Source: Zygnema cylindricum (Eukaryota > Streptophyta > Zygnematophyceae > Zygnematales > Zygnemataceae). From it: 64,000 nt of DNA. Of this stretch, positions 9,106 to 22,488 are shown in pieces. The stretch is from positions 16,446 to 80,445 of the forward strand of contig JBBHKE010002393.1 of assembly GCA_037447655.1 (NCBI GenBank), in the 5' to 3' direction. A program made the position numbers and the translations under genes. The notes below the pieces were generated by a model, which saw only the letters and a list, made by a program, of their open reading frames with translations, had not been told where the DNA came from and made no database searches. The stretch's first letter is position 1. Each line of letters begins with the position of its first letter.

Positions 9106-12100
9106 TTACAACAATGCGATGCCCAAATTTTTCTGTAACCATTTTTTGTCAGGTAAAGGGGGTGTAAATTGCAGTGCTAATAGTTCTTTTGCTGCCCCAC
9201 CTGGAAATCCCATCACAAGACCGACCAATTGGGCACTTGCCTCCACTTCCCGCATATCAGACGGATTCGTCCACACCATTGACGCCAGCTGTCGTTTCCG
9301 TTGTTTCGAGCTTCCCTCAATACCCCACTGCATGAATAGCTTCTCTCTCTCCTCGGTAGTAAACCGGGTTCTTATTCGTCTCGCAATAAGGTCGCGTTCT
9401 CGTCGAACAATATCGGCTCGGCTTCTGGAAATACCAACCAACAGGCCTTCAAACAAGTGATGAGCACATGAAGGGAGACAGAGGGAGTCAAATGAAACTA
9501 GGAATTAGGAAGGAAACTCATATTGTGAATAAGAGAAATTCGTTTAATTGGAAAAATTGTATCGCACACACCTGCTTCCTATGAAAGCAAATGCATTTCC
9601 CTTTGGAAGCTTTGAATTGTATATTGAAAAGTCATACACGTTCTTATGAATGCGGTAAGGAGGAAACAAGGTAAAATCATATGCAAAAAATTACGAGAAA
9701 TCCCACAAGGCATACATTAGTTTCTTGCAGACTGTGTAAGCGTTTATGACTTTTTAAAATTTTACAAAATTGACATATAAACACCACGTGTCAAATATTG
9801 AGTACTCCAGAACAGCACTCTTTGTGATATGTATTGAAATTTGAATCACAAAAAAGTTTCCGAAGGTTTGAAAGACTTGGGCACAAGACACCATTTGTAT
9901 ATTCTAAGGGGGACTTCCCACACTAAAAACTCAACTAATCACTCCTTACCTTTCCCATTCCATTCCCAAAAACCAAAAAGCAAAGACTGATTCGTCAATT
10001 CTCCTTCTAAACCATACACCCAAAAACCAAAAAAAAATGAACTTTCAAAAACCATACCCCATCCACGTACTTGCTCCATCTTCTACTCCAGAATTTGCAA
10101 GAATTCATCACAAATCATTAACACAAAAAAGGTTCAAATTCAAACACCATATTCCACCCACCTAATTGCTCCTTCCTCTTCTCCAGCATTCCCACAACAC
10201 TGCTCGTAAAGCCAAACCATCCTCCTGTGCTCCACTTCCAAGTACATAGAGTCAGTTGGGTCTCCTGTAATAAGGAGATAAAACTGTGTTCGGTGAACAA
10301 GGGAGACGTGACATTGATGCCATAGCTCAGCGATGGCCGACATATCCTGTTCAAAACGGACCGGCCACAGCCCAAGGGAATCCGAGGGTCCTCCAGTACC
10401 CGCATCACTTTGTTCATCTTCATCAAATTGAATATGGCGCTGTCCTTCCATCTCCAGCACCTGAACACATTGAGATCATCTTCTGTCATAAAAAACTCAA
10501 AAATAGGTAATGTAAAAGGCTGCTGATCGGCTGACTGCAATGAGTCTGGATCAAAATGCGCGAGGATGATAAATTGACATGGATGCTCAAAGTATCATAA
10601 AATACGCTCGGATCATAAATTTCGAAAACGATCGACCGGAGCTTCTCAGGTTCACTAGAGCCGTAATTCCAAGTCACCAGAGTTGACAAAAGTATATACA
10701 AGGGAGCTGAAATCGTCGCAGTGTGGGAGTGATGTGAAGAGCATTAAGCTTGAATTCAGCTCTTTAAATACTATAAAATGTAGTGATTTATTTAGGTTTA
10801 TATTGACAAGTACACTGGTAACAAGAAGCTGAAAAGACTAACGAATATCTTCCAAGCTATACAACTCAAGCGACGAAGTCGAGAAAAACAAAAAAAAACA
10901 AAACAGCGTCAGCAAATAAGAAGCCTAAATTTAAACCATGGCCATAGAAAGCTCACCTTGTCGATGAGAACCTCCTTGTGATGATCGAGTTTGGCGATTC
11001 GTTCTTTCAGCTGTTGAACATAACTCCTTAGACTGCGAATATTCTCCTGCGCGGCCTGTTTAAAAAGCAGCTGCAAGCTACTGTTCCCTTTCCTCCCCCC
11101 TGTTTGCCCTTCTTGTTCCTCGTTCCCAACATTATCCATGTCCGAGAGCCCTCCTGTCGGTATTCTCTCTTCCACAACAATCATGTTTTCGCCATTTGAG
11201 TCTCTGAGAACAGCTCCACCACCCGAAGGAGACTTTGGTGAGCTTGTCGTAGCTTGCATTGAATTTCGGGGAGGCACAACAATATCCGCTAAGACTCTTC
11301 GACCCTCCTTGGAAGGACTGGGTTTGTCTAGAGAGGACTCCGTTTCACAAAACTTGTCCAAAGACTGCTGTACTCTCTCCAGCTCCTCTTCAAGCCGAGC
11401 AAAATTCTCCTTCTCCCTTTCATCCCTCAACCGTGAAAGTTCTCTCAGGCTCACAACTATATTGCCTTTGCTTTCTTCAGTTCCACCACTTTGATCGCCA
11501 CTGACCTCATCAGGCCCTAAGCTTCCAGACCCAAGGCCCTCCTGCGGGCTATCTCGAATCTGTAGGTGTTGTACCTCATCCTGCTAAACCATCATTCATT
11601 AAGAAAAAAATCAGAAAACCAGCATTTATATCTGTACGCTTTGAACGCAGGACCTTTCCCCTACCATCTTAATAACCTGGAACATGATTATAGAGAAATC
11701 AGTCGAAAACCAAACAAACGGCCCAGCACACCATAAAACCACACAAAAAACAACAAAGCAAAAAAACACATACCTGTAGTTTTGTAAGAGCTTCTGTACT
11801 GTCTTGATTCATGCCCAGCTGAGCCATACGCAAGCATCTCATCTCCTTCGTCAATGCCTCCATGGCTCGTCCAGCATCTTCTACAATTTCATCATTCATC
11901 TTCGCAAGCTTTCGCACCTCGCTTTGAATGCGTGTTTGGACTCTGCGATTTCTGTCATTCCCTCACCAACTCCAGAATAAGGTACACCATTCTTTTCTAT
12001 AGCAGGTTGTTACTGCAGTATAATAACAACAAGACAGAAAAATCTGGGTGTCCTCAACCTTAAGCACTTAACCTTATTTCCTGACTTCCAGCTCTTTTAT

Positions 12101-15100
12101 AGATCATCTACAACAGCGCTCTTCTATACAGAAACAAACAACCATGGACAGACTTACAGGCAGCTGGAAAAAAAGGGGGTATGAACCTGTACCTGCGCCT
12201 TTCCCGAGCACCTTCCCCTTGAAGCCAACTCTCTGAAGGCCCAAATCTCCCATTGCTACTCGCTTCAAATGGCCCTCCCACACTACCAGAGGAAAGAGGA
12301 CTTTCCTGTGACACTGTAGGAGTTCTCAGTTTGCTTCTGTTAAAACTAGTTCCACGTCGCATAAACCGCTGCACGGGACTTGGCTGTCGAATATCTTTAA
12401 CAGCAACACGTTCCGGTGTCTGTATACATCAAACATTTATCAGTTAGCGAATTATACAAGCAAGTTATATCCACTCACAAATATTTATCACCCCGGTTTT
12501 GCAAGAGCTGACAAAATGGCCTGACAAAAATTGAACTCCAGCCGTAGATCAGGTGATTGCTAGACTTACAACTAACTTTGTTTCTGCTAATCTTAAAGCA
12601 TTTGTGAGCTCCTGTATTTTCGCCTGTGCTGCATCCCGTTGCCGCACCAGTTCTGCATTTTCTGCCTCCAACTGTGGAACAAAGGGACGGCAACGAGGGG
12701 AACACATGCATCAGCAACATCAGTAAAAACTAGCAAGAGTTAAATTTAGTCATGTGAACCAGCGTATGCCACGTTTACATGATTTATTTTACAGGGATTA
12801 TAAAGTATTAGTGAATTCAGTTCCAGTCAAACCTTGTTACAGCTTACCATGGTGAACCCAGACTAGTGGCGTTTCTGGCACACATTTTACTCAAAGTAAA
12901 AACATAGAAAAACAGTTGACTTACATCGGTCGACTTACGTGAAATCTGAAACATGCACATACACTGCTATAACTTGAATGGCCCAACAATGAACGTTTCC
13001 TCTCCTTGAAACTAGAAGGTGAAAAAAATCCCCCTACTTAAAAATAAGTCCTCCTAAATATGTCATCATACCTGTTGCACTAACGAAATTTGAGACTGCA
13101 AATCTGCAGGTGAGGCAGCCATCCGGAGCTCAGTTTGCAAACGGGAAACTTCTCGCTGAAGTTGCTTCACCAAAACTTTATCAGACATCATCTGAAACCA
13201 GCATCACCCTTACCATCAAAGTGAGGCTTTGCAAACAAGCATGGCTGGTCAGGCAGAGCTATTCAAGGGACAAACCTAGAAATCCCCATAAACAATCGAA
13301 ACTTGCAGCTGTTCTCACATTCCAAAGATAAATCATTAACAGACAAATGCTCAGCTTATGGAAAGACAAGAAGCTCCTGGTCTTGCCTCTGGCTGTAAAT
13401 ATTTTCAATTGAACAACCCAGTTTAACAAAGCTTTCTTCAACCGTGAGAAGATTCTTGATTTAAATCTGAGAAAGGTCTCTCTACATTTGTGAGGACATT
13501 TTTCATTGCTATTCTTATTTTACATTCAAGTTGAAACTGAAAAATCAGGAAGTAAAAGCACTACAGAATGTAACAATTAACACCTGTTTCTTCGGGGACA
13601 ACTCTATACCTGACCCTTAGAGAATTCTATCTGCCCGGTCAGGATTTAGACTAATAATCGATGCACCCAAGTCTACTGCAACAGATGATTCATTATTTCC
13701 AATCAAGCTTTGCTACCAAAACGACTGTGCCAGTGGGAGATAAATGTATTCAACTCGAAAACGTATTCTTTACTTGTTCTTAATATTCGAGACAAGACTG
13801 TTACAGGCTAGACCCCTTTCCTAAACTAGGTGATGCGCTGCGCTAACCCAGGTTATGCAAGTTGAAGAGTTTCTAAACACATGTGCCTCCCATTTTGAAC
13901 TCTTTAAGTTGCCTTCCATGGCCCATTCTGACTACTAACAGTATTCAAGCTCCAATGGTACAAACCAGATTAACATGTGCAGTATTGGTGACCTCCTTTG
14001 CTCGTGAGGCAAATGAAAGTGTGTTCCGCGTCTGATCCACATGGGTTCGAGCAGGACTGAGGGTGCAAATGATGGCCGTACGGCCGTTCCCTCCCAGTGA
14101 ATGAGAGAGTATCCTTGTCAATTTGGAGTCGCGGTATGGAATGTGTCCCCCACGAGTTTTGTTTCCCCCACTGCATACACCCAGGTGGTCACTCCCTCAG
14201 CAATCGTCAACGTTGTCTTACAGTAATCCCAGTCCCTCCATCTCGGTCTGTTTCCGTTGTCATTTATTTGAACACTGATTACGTACATTATCCGGTGCTA
14301 AAAAAAAAAACAAAAAAAATAATGTAAGAGAACATAAAAATCGGGAGGGTTTTACCTGAGCTTACGAATGACTGTGCTCAGCGTGAGCAAGCTGCGGTTG
14401 ATATAGGCACCCTCTTTGAGACGAGTTCCCTCCGCAGCCGTCTGGGAAGCGCGCTCGCTGCCTGCGAGATCCACGAAATTCTGCTCCAATGCTCGCCCCG
14501 GGCACCATTAAGGCCTTCCGGCACAGAGAGTCCAAGCCTGCCGATTCAACCTCCATTCGACTAAGGTCATGCTAGAAGACAGATAAAACAGCCTTAACGG
14601 AGAAAAGGTACCTTCAGACCATAGCTCACATGTGCGAAAACAATTGGAAACGCATGTCGTTTCCCAGTGTATATATGTGTATTATGCTTGAAATAAGCAT
14701 AGAATACACGCATAATATGGGGTTAGCACATATAACGTTTCCAATTGTTTTCACACATTTGAACTATGCTTCAGACAATAGTATAAACGGTGACGTCAAA
14801 GACCAACCACAAGTCATTCACTGACAGATTTCACTCTCTGTTTACCAGTCATATCTGAATGTGAAAGAGAGATGGAATGAAGAAGCACCAGAGTGGCTGC
14901 AAGAACCTGCCCACTGACGCCTTCCAAAGATGATTTGACACCCTTCGACGGCAGGGGACAACTCTCCACAGTCTGCAAATCCAATCCTGCCTTAGGTGTC
15001 ACAACAAGCAAACTCTTTGCGGCAACTTCGGCCCATCACCACTACCCACCTTCAAATAACTAACATCCGGATTCATTTACCTCACATTCTTGTATGCTTA

Positions 15101-18100
15101 TATTTACCCAGGGAAAGACCTCAAAAGTTCAACCTCCATCCCTTGACCTAGTCACCATCCTGTATATGCTGACCATGACAAGTCATCGAACACAAAGAGA
15201 GAACCTACAGCAGATCCAGGAAAAAATAGCCTTAACAAAAATAGCTGCATCTTCAAGGGCAAGAGAAATGGGTTTTGTAAAACGACAGATATCATACAGT
15301 CTATGACCTCATGCCCAATAGCCTTCATGATCTGATTTTGCAAACATATAACAGAAGCTTTCCGACACCTATTGTCCTTGTGGCACTGGAAACATAACAC
15401 GCAAAATGTATTCAGGCTCTCCTTTCACAGCAAAACATATTTCCCAGTCATACATAACGATCATTCTCCCAGCATGCCTCTTGCTATCATGGTTGTCATA
15501 ACTACGACCTGACTCACACATTGCTTCACATACAACAAATTTTCATTATTCACTCATGCAGCCCCATCAAGGGCTTACATCAAAGGTGCAGAAGTTCCTG
15601 CAAACTGGGTCAAGGAGCACACCAGCCGCACAATCTGGTGTGACCGTGAGCTGAATTCGTTAAGAGAGGTCTCTCCAACCTGCCGCTGGGCTGCCATTTC
15701 CCATCAGCATTCCCATGGAGAAGGTCAGTCAAACCTCCATATAAACATGAAGTCCTGTTTTAAACTTTTTCCTTGTTCTGGCATATTCACACCAATAAAT
15801 CCGTTAAAACTCCATATATGTTGCAATCCTTTTCCACGTTCTGACCATATTCACACTAATAAGTCAGCTAAACCTCCATATTAGCATAGAGTTCTGGTGT
15901 GAACTTTTTTCCATGTTCTGACCTTGTTAACACTGAAAAGTCAGCTAACCTCCATGTAAACATACTGTCTTGTTGGGTAAATTTTCTATGTTCTGGCCAT
16001 ATTCACACTGATATGCTTCAGCTCTTCAAATATTAGGTTCAAGGACAGGATGTACATTCACACTCAGCCAGGATCTGGCGCAAGTGCATTGACGAGCGTA
16101 CCACTTCCTCCGAGAGCTTTTCCACAACAGTTCCCTTCTGCCAGTATTCCCCAAACATGCAAAAACATCATGTAAATCTTTGGGCTGTCATTTAGCAACA
16201 GGAAGTAAACATTGCAAGACAACCATACTGCTGATGCAGATCGCACGTGGCTTTACAGTTAATGGTCAAGCTCAAATTTGCACCCAAGCATTCATACATC
16301 CAGTTTTGTCTTCACAGTTTGGAAGATGCAACACAGACAAACTGATAAAAGGGTGTCTTCCACACAGGCAGTGTAGGTGTTCGATAATCAAACTGAAAGG
16401 ATGACTTACATAAGGGTCATCTAACAGTCGGAGGGCTCCACTATCTGGGTTAAGCAAGTCTCGCACAATCTCATTGTATATCTCAAGAGTGGAGACTCGA
16501 ATCATGTACTCCCGCTCCGGAGTCTGCAATTACGACGCCACCAACAATTGACAAGCTAAATTTCTCATCTGAATTTACGTACCTGCGTCTCAACAGTGTC
16601 TGTTATACTATGCATGTTGACTAGGCATCTGGCGCCTCACTATCAAAAGTTAAAGGGAACAATTATAATCAACTCAATGTATTCCAATAGAGATCGGTAT
16701 TTGGAACAATGAAGGATTATTTCAGCAAATAAAACTTGCTGAAATGAATAGAATGCGTTCATCCAATGCACATATCACTACTGTAATGGCAAACATTCAA
16801 TGCATGCATCCCAAAATGTCCTAAACAAGGAAATCACAACCCAAGCTTAATAGTGCAAGGAATTGACAATGACAAATTGATCCAAATGTTTTACAGTGAA
16901 AAAGGTAAGAAGAAGAAACCATACGTTCTGGATGTGATCAAAAATGTCGAGGGTGGCCAGGTCTGTGACTGCCTTCATGGTGTGGGTCTTCCCACTGCTG
17001 GTCATCCCATAAGCAAAAATGGATGCTGCAGCAGTAAACCCTACCTTTTGTTAGACTTCCATCAACAGTTGTGCCTTCTTAAGACCAGGAATAAATGGCT
17101 TACCATCAAATTATCATGAATAACTGAAAAATAGTCGATATTGTTCTTCAGCGATTGCAAGAAACGGAGATGCATTGCTGACAGTCGACAGCGGAAAGAG
17201 CACACCATGCTACACGTGGGAATTGCAAAGGGCGGCATAACTGCATCTACACGAAACTCCGTATTTCCAACAACATTTGTGACGAACAAAGAAATCCATA
17301 ATGCCTACAATATTTCTGACAAACAGAGAAACCTTGCTAAAGCAACTCCAATCAACAGGTAGGAGAGGAAGTTACCATTAACGCCGGCAAGGGCGGATAA
17401 AACAACATCTCGAGCACCTTCCACATAAACCTGCTCCGACTCGCACTCAGGGCCAAACACTCTGTCTGCTTACCAAACAATGGACCACCCGTTGTCTCTC
17501 TCATCGTAAAAAGTTGCACAAAGTTAAGCAAAATTTAATACAACTATGAGCTATTTGTTTATAAATAACTTCACTGTTTAGTTTACGCTGTGAAATTCAG
17601 CTTTATAGCAGTATAGGATATTTTTTTAGAGATGGTTATTCAAGGCGAATAATTTGGACTTTAAGGCTTATACATGGCGAAATTTAGGTTTACCAAGAAT
17701 TTCCAACTTATAGGCCTTCTAAACAAACAAAATTGACTCAGGCCTCCCTTGTGATAAGCTAAACAGCAAAATCAAAGGATCCATTCTTCCAGCTCAGACC
17801 TACAAAGCACTCAACCCAGTAACCTAAAGGAATTGCGCACGGACTGACATCTACATACAGGAAACAAAACCTTCTAAATTGCAGGCTTAAATTTTGATTG
17901 CCAGTGGACATTCGGCAATGCTGCTATAAATAATGGCAAAGAAAAAACGAAAAAAAATATAAAAATATAGTGCAGAACCGGTTTTGCAGGTGGATACGAG
18001 AGCTAAAAAGCTCACCAAAGTAATATGAAGCTGGATAAGGGCTACGGTCGGGCAGTGTTTCCATAAAACGAAGCGTGTGTTCATCGAGACATTGCCATAC

Positions 18101-18727
18101 GCTGACGTCACGTAGCGCGAGCTCTTTGTCACTTAGTGGACGCACTCGCACCGTCACGTAGATCTTCTCCTCACCGCCATCGTTTCCTCTGTCATCATTG
18201 CTAGTTTCAGCCATTCTCTTAACTTCTTTCCTTTCTTTGGAGCTGCTCCCGCCAATACCAGGGGATTTAGGAGCCTTCAGATGGTCTTGAGAAGGTCGGA
18301 GAGGCGGAGGAGGGGTCTGCCATGATTGGAAATTGTCGTGCAAAGAAGTTTTGTTAGTTGCCTGGGAACCAGAGGCAATGGCCAAGTCATTAGGAGATAA
18401 CCGCTGATGTTCCTCGTTGACAAATTCGCTAAAAGGATCCTGTGAATGTTCGTCATGTTCTGACCTAGGTGTTGTTAAAGGTGTGGCATTTGGAGTCATA
18501 TATGGAGTTTCTGCGGGTTTTTGAGCATCGTTTATAGGCCATGGATTATTATTATATCTAGTAGGATTGTTAACAAATGCACCTGGAGATACTTGCACTC
18601 TCTGTACTGCCATGCCTGCTGTCCTTGGTCTTACAGCTCCTTCTTGTTCTACTGCTGTGGCTGCTGCTATTCCTCTGGCAGACGAATGTGGTGGAGATGG
18701 TTTGATTTTGGGCCATTTGGCGGACAT
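9106..18727 (-). CDS. NACK/KIN7A-type kinesin (cytokinesis kinesin), 16 exons, 1140 aa
   Basis: This is a plus-end kinesin of the NACK1/HINKEL-TETRASPORE type. In plants that family activates the NPK1-type MAP kinase cascade and drives phragmoplast expansion at cytokinesis. Exons I infer (all GT-AG, phases consistent): 18727-18016, 17465-17376, 17025-16925, 16523-16410, 16137-16056, 15690-15623, 14972-14907, 14480-14356, 14170-13966, 13191-13072, 12671-12570, 12419-12193, 11942-11774, 11580-10957, 10460-10162, 9424-9106. The motor runs from about residue 186 to 530: [14 protein letters not shown]-loop [10 protein letters not shown] (274), switch [10 protein letters not shown] (377), switch [12 protein letters not shown] (415). 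Coiled-coil stretches follow. The C-terminal NACK domain includes [30 protein letters not shown] and [16 protein letters not shown]. The N-terminal extension of about 185 residues is Pro/Ser-rich and much longer than I remember for land-plant NACK1. The start codon is the first ATG of that exon; an upstream start cannot be excluded. Confidence 0.93.
14629..14759. mobile_element. intronic MITE, about 130 bp
   Basis: ATGTGCGAAAACAATTGGAA at the left and its near-perfect inverse TTCCAATTGTTTTCACACAT at the right form terminal inverted repeats in a kinesin intron. The element at 18898-19048 is related. Confidence 0.65.
15725..16022. repeat. intronic minisatellite, 4 units of 64-78 bp
   Basis: Four degenerate units share ACCTCCATAT, TTCTGACCATATTCACAC and AATAAGTCAGCT-like blocks. 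They lie wholly inside the kinesin intron between exons ending at 16056 and starting at 15690. Confidence 0.75.
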
Positions 18728-18897
18728 TCAGCAAAAGGTGGCTGACAGCAAAAGGGAGGGGGCAGCATAAGAGAAGCAGTGGAGTCCTGCAGAGGCACAT
18801 ATGGCCAAGGGTCCAACCTACGAACACCAAGACTCCAAATGTTAGAACGTTACAAACGGACACCTGCAACTCCCAGCCGTAAGCAGATGACACAACA

Positions 18898-19048
18898 GTT
18901 CAAATGTTCTAAAATTATTGGAAACACTGTATACGGTTTCAACGTAGTATACGCCCGATGTACTCGAGAATATCGTATGACGAACGTATAGTACGGAAAA
19001 ACCATGTAAAGGATTGTCGAAACGTTTTCGCACATTGAAATTTTGAAC
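18898..19048. mobile_element. MITE just upstream of the kinesin start, about 150 bp
   Basis: It opens GTTCAAATGTTC and closes ATTGAAATTTTGAAC, with subterminal GGAAACACTG and AAACGTTTTCGCACAT matching the intronic element at 14629-14759. It lies 171 bp 5' of the kinesin start codon. Confidence 0.5.
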
Positions 19049-19049
19049 A

Positions 19050-19955
19050 GAAAAGCAAACCGCAGTTCTAAAAAGGCGGCATTTTAAATAATATTATACG
19101 CTTTAAACCAGGCAGGTCTTTTCACCACAATTCAGGGGTAAAATAGGGGCTTAAACGAAAAAGCAATCGGAGACTCTCACTTAACTAAAACGGATGGACA
19201 GGATCAAACGATCTTTACTAGAATGGCTTGTGTACATAAGTTTCGGTTACATGCGAAAGTACCCTCAATCGTTACTTGCGCCTTCATTACTTCAAATATG
19301 TGACAGTTGTAGACGTCTACGAAATGTGCGACAGCCTACGATAGTACGAAACGAAATGTATATGACTACGAAATTTCCTAAAATTAGTGACGTCTACAAA
19401 AACGGCGACGGTTGTAGACGTCGAGGTTTTTGTGACATTGTAGATGTTTAGGGTTTTGTGACATTGCGAAGTCATGCTGCCTTGCGAAGTCATGCTACCT
19501 TATGACGTCATCAACACGTAAACTTTCCGCCATGGCTTCCCGATTTCTTTTTCTTACCATTTATCATTCGATATGCCATCAAAATGAGACCAAAAATATA
19601 TATAGAAAAAAAGAAAAAAATATATCTTTCATTCGATACTATTATTGCTTACATTTCATTTAGAGATGAGGGAAAGAGGAGCGGCCGAATGAAAAAGATG
19701 GGGAGAGACGAGGACGTTGTAATTTTTTGCAAAGGACCCATGAATGAAAGTGGAGGTCCGAGACCGCAACGAATTTTTTTCCGTACATGCATGTCATTTT
19801 TGTACGTACATGCGCGTGACGAGTATGTAAAAAAATAGCGTGTACTCTCCCTCGTTCAACAATTTTCGAAGACGTTTCACGCGTGCAATACCTGCTTTCT
19901 ATTCGTCGATAGGGTGCTATTTTGGTTAAAATCAGATCGCGATTTGATTCCATTA
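19050..19955. other. no gene seen
   Basis: The stretch contains short repeats such as GCGAAGTCATGCT (twice near 19466-19500) and GACATTGTAGA motifs shared with the PIF-like MITEs. Overlapping ORFs show no recognisable domain. Confidence 0.5.
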
Positions 19956-19959
19956 CAAG

Positions 19960-20155
19960 TGTGAAGATGAGCTGGAAGTGGGTCGCGATGATAATAACGC
20001 CAAATTGCCGTACCTTCCAAGTTCCAAGATGACGCAAAATGTACTTGTGTTTTTGCCCATTTTTCGTACGGCGTAATATTTTTTTGTTGGAAGTCCCATT
20101 TTCTGTGAAAACGACGGAAAAAACCCTTACTTGAACACATGGGAACACGCCCTTA
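19960..20155. mobile_element. fragment of the PIF-like MITE family (right end)
   Basis: GAAAACGACGGAAAAAACCC followed by TTACTTGAACACATGGGAACACGCCC, with TTA next, matches the right end of the element at 2011-2789. The left terminus was not found. Confidence 0.5.
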
Positions 20156-21932
20156 GATCGTATTACAAGGTTTTCTCTAGGATCGACTTCGGCCGTCGAC
20201 CGTACGATGTGACCATAAGTACAGGCTACAGCGTCCTTAAGTAACTTGTCCTTAGTGCCCGTCACCAACCGACAAGCTTCTGTCGGCGGCACCAAAACAC
20301 CTCTGTACTTTGTCCCACCCTCCATTTGTACGTATCGACATATCGGCTCACGTTTGTCGGATCCTCGTGTACATAGCGATTGGTCCACCGACCAGCGGTC
20401 CGACAGCTGCATGTGGCGGCCTTGTGATCAGCCAATCACTGCTTTTAGAGCGAGAGACGATAAGGCTCGGTACAAGGGAATCCGTGCAAGGCAATCCTAA
20501 ATCTTGTCGTACATTATCGACGTGGGAAACTATCCCGTCCCAACGGGATAAGTACTCCATGTGTCACTACTGTAGACGTACTGGCATGCACTACACCGCG
20601 AATCGCTATTAGCGTCAATATTCGTTCGACAGCCGCGTGGTCGACCGTGTGAACGTAGATTTGTGTACGATTTGTTAGATTCTGTGTACGTACCTATAAT
20701 AGTGTAAACATCTTTATGGCGATTTTTATTTTTTTTGGATATACCCAAATTAGATATAGTAAAAAATTAGAGTAAGGGTCAAGTTCCATCAGTCGAAAAG
20801 TGGGGTAGTTTAAAGAAATCCGCGACTATCCGTACTAATTCGTACCGCTTATTTTGTTTTTATACGCCAAACAACATTACAGAGAATCTTGCCAATACTC
20901 TCCAAACGTGTTGGAGGTAATACTGACCGTCTGTTGTTCATCCGCGAGGCGTTCGCTTCATTTTTCTCTGTAGCTCCCAACGTACTTGTAAGAGGTGGGT
21001 TGGCAGATACACAAAAAAATTAATCGTGACACACTGGACGAATAAGCTACGTGTCACGATGGAAAACCAACGAAAATTGACGAAATTCGCACATGGTATG
21101 TACGTTTCAAAATGCAACTGAAAATTAAAAAAGTAATCTCGAAACGGTCCTTCGTCGCACAACGTTTTTCGTCACACTATTTACAAGAAAGGATTTTCGC
21201 CATGTTCGAAAACACGGACCCTAAAAAATGAGCTGGCGTAAAAGACTGGCGTTTGCAGAAAGTACACAAGTTTTGTCGTATTATGACTTGGTACGCAGGT
21301 ACATGTTACGCAATTGAAGATTTGAAGTGAAATTTGTCGACGTGAAGATTTTTAAAAGATTTTAAATATCCGGTGAAAAGCTTCGTGGTGCCACTCAATG
21401 TATAACACGTGGATTACACACATTTTTCGTGATGGAACATCGACTCAGGGTGACGTTCCATTAGGCGGTCCCAGTAAATGTACGGACAAGTCTACTGGCA
21501 ACGTTTACTGGAAGTCCGCTCCATTGTGTCGGGCCAGTAACAAACCTTCCTTAATTATGATTGGCGCCACGTAAGTTACTGTCCAGATTCTAAAAATCTT
21601 GAAAAAAATCTATAAACGGAATATCTGTACAAAATTTCTGAACCACCGGAGATATTAATGATTCGTACATAAATTTTTCGGCTAGATTTTGATTTTGAAA
21701 GTGGAAATCAAAATGTCGAAACAGAATGGCAAAAAAACGCGACAAACTTTGAAGGTCGCGGCAAACTTCGAATGTCGGCGGATGTCATACGAAGCGTGCG
21801 AGGATATTTTCACTTGACCTGCATTCAACGTGGCAGGAGGCACATGGCATGTACAACGTGCACGCCTGTGATTGCTTGTACAACGTAGATATTTTTTTTC
21901 CTTTTCACGTGTACCAATGGTAATGAATGGCA

Positions 21933-21989
21933 ATCATCTAGTGGGCCCCTACTCTCCTCGCCGATGAGAGTTGGGGCCCACTGGATGAT
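21933..21989. repeat. 24-bp-arm hairpin
   Basis: Arms 21933-21956 and 21966-21989 are inverse at 22 of 24 positions, centred on GTGGGCCCC/GGGGCCCAC, with a 9-nt loop. Confidence 0.8.
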
Positions 21990-22466
21990 GTGTTGGATTG
22001 CTTCGTGGATCTCAAAAAGTGAAACATCCAACGGTCAGGAATTACGCCTACATCATTGGAGCTTTCGACAGCTTTCCAGTAACGATGTTTCGTCCTACAA
22101 AAAAAAAAGTATGGTACGGCTATGTACGTCACTGTACGAAAACGTTCGACGTCCAGTAACTAACCCCACTTTTTGTCTAATGGAAATTCACACTTAGTGG
22201 AGATACGAAACATGTCTTTTATATTTTTTGAGAGGATTTTTTGTCACGCCGATATTGCTCCGATGAGGTTCAGGGGAGGCATCCGAGGGCTCCTAGGCCT
22301 CACAGCTCAACCAGGTGGCAAAAAGGGGCGAAAGCGGTCATTTCAAGGGCTTTTCCAATGATTGGGTGGTTTTGGACCGTACGATGATAGCGGACGCTGA
22401 TCTGCACGGTTAAAAATCGCGCAATCATTGCGAACGGCCTTGAATTGACCACTTTTGGGGCCCTAC

Positions 22467-22488
22467 AAACCCTAGGGTTTAGGGTTTG
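22467..22488. repeat. short telomere-like palindrome
   Basis: AAACCCTAGGGTTTAGGGTT contains one CCCTAAA-type and two TTTAGGG-type motifs head to head. It is too short to be a telomere remnant with certainty. Confidence 0.4.

Noticed and set aside
19660-20412. 250-codon minus-strand ORF
   Set aside because: It crosses the end of a PIF-like MITE fragment and shows no recognisable motif, so it is probably a chance frame.
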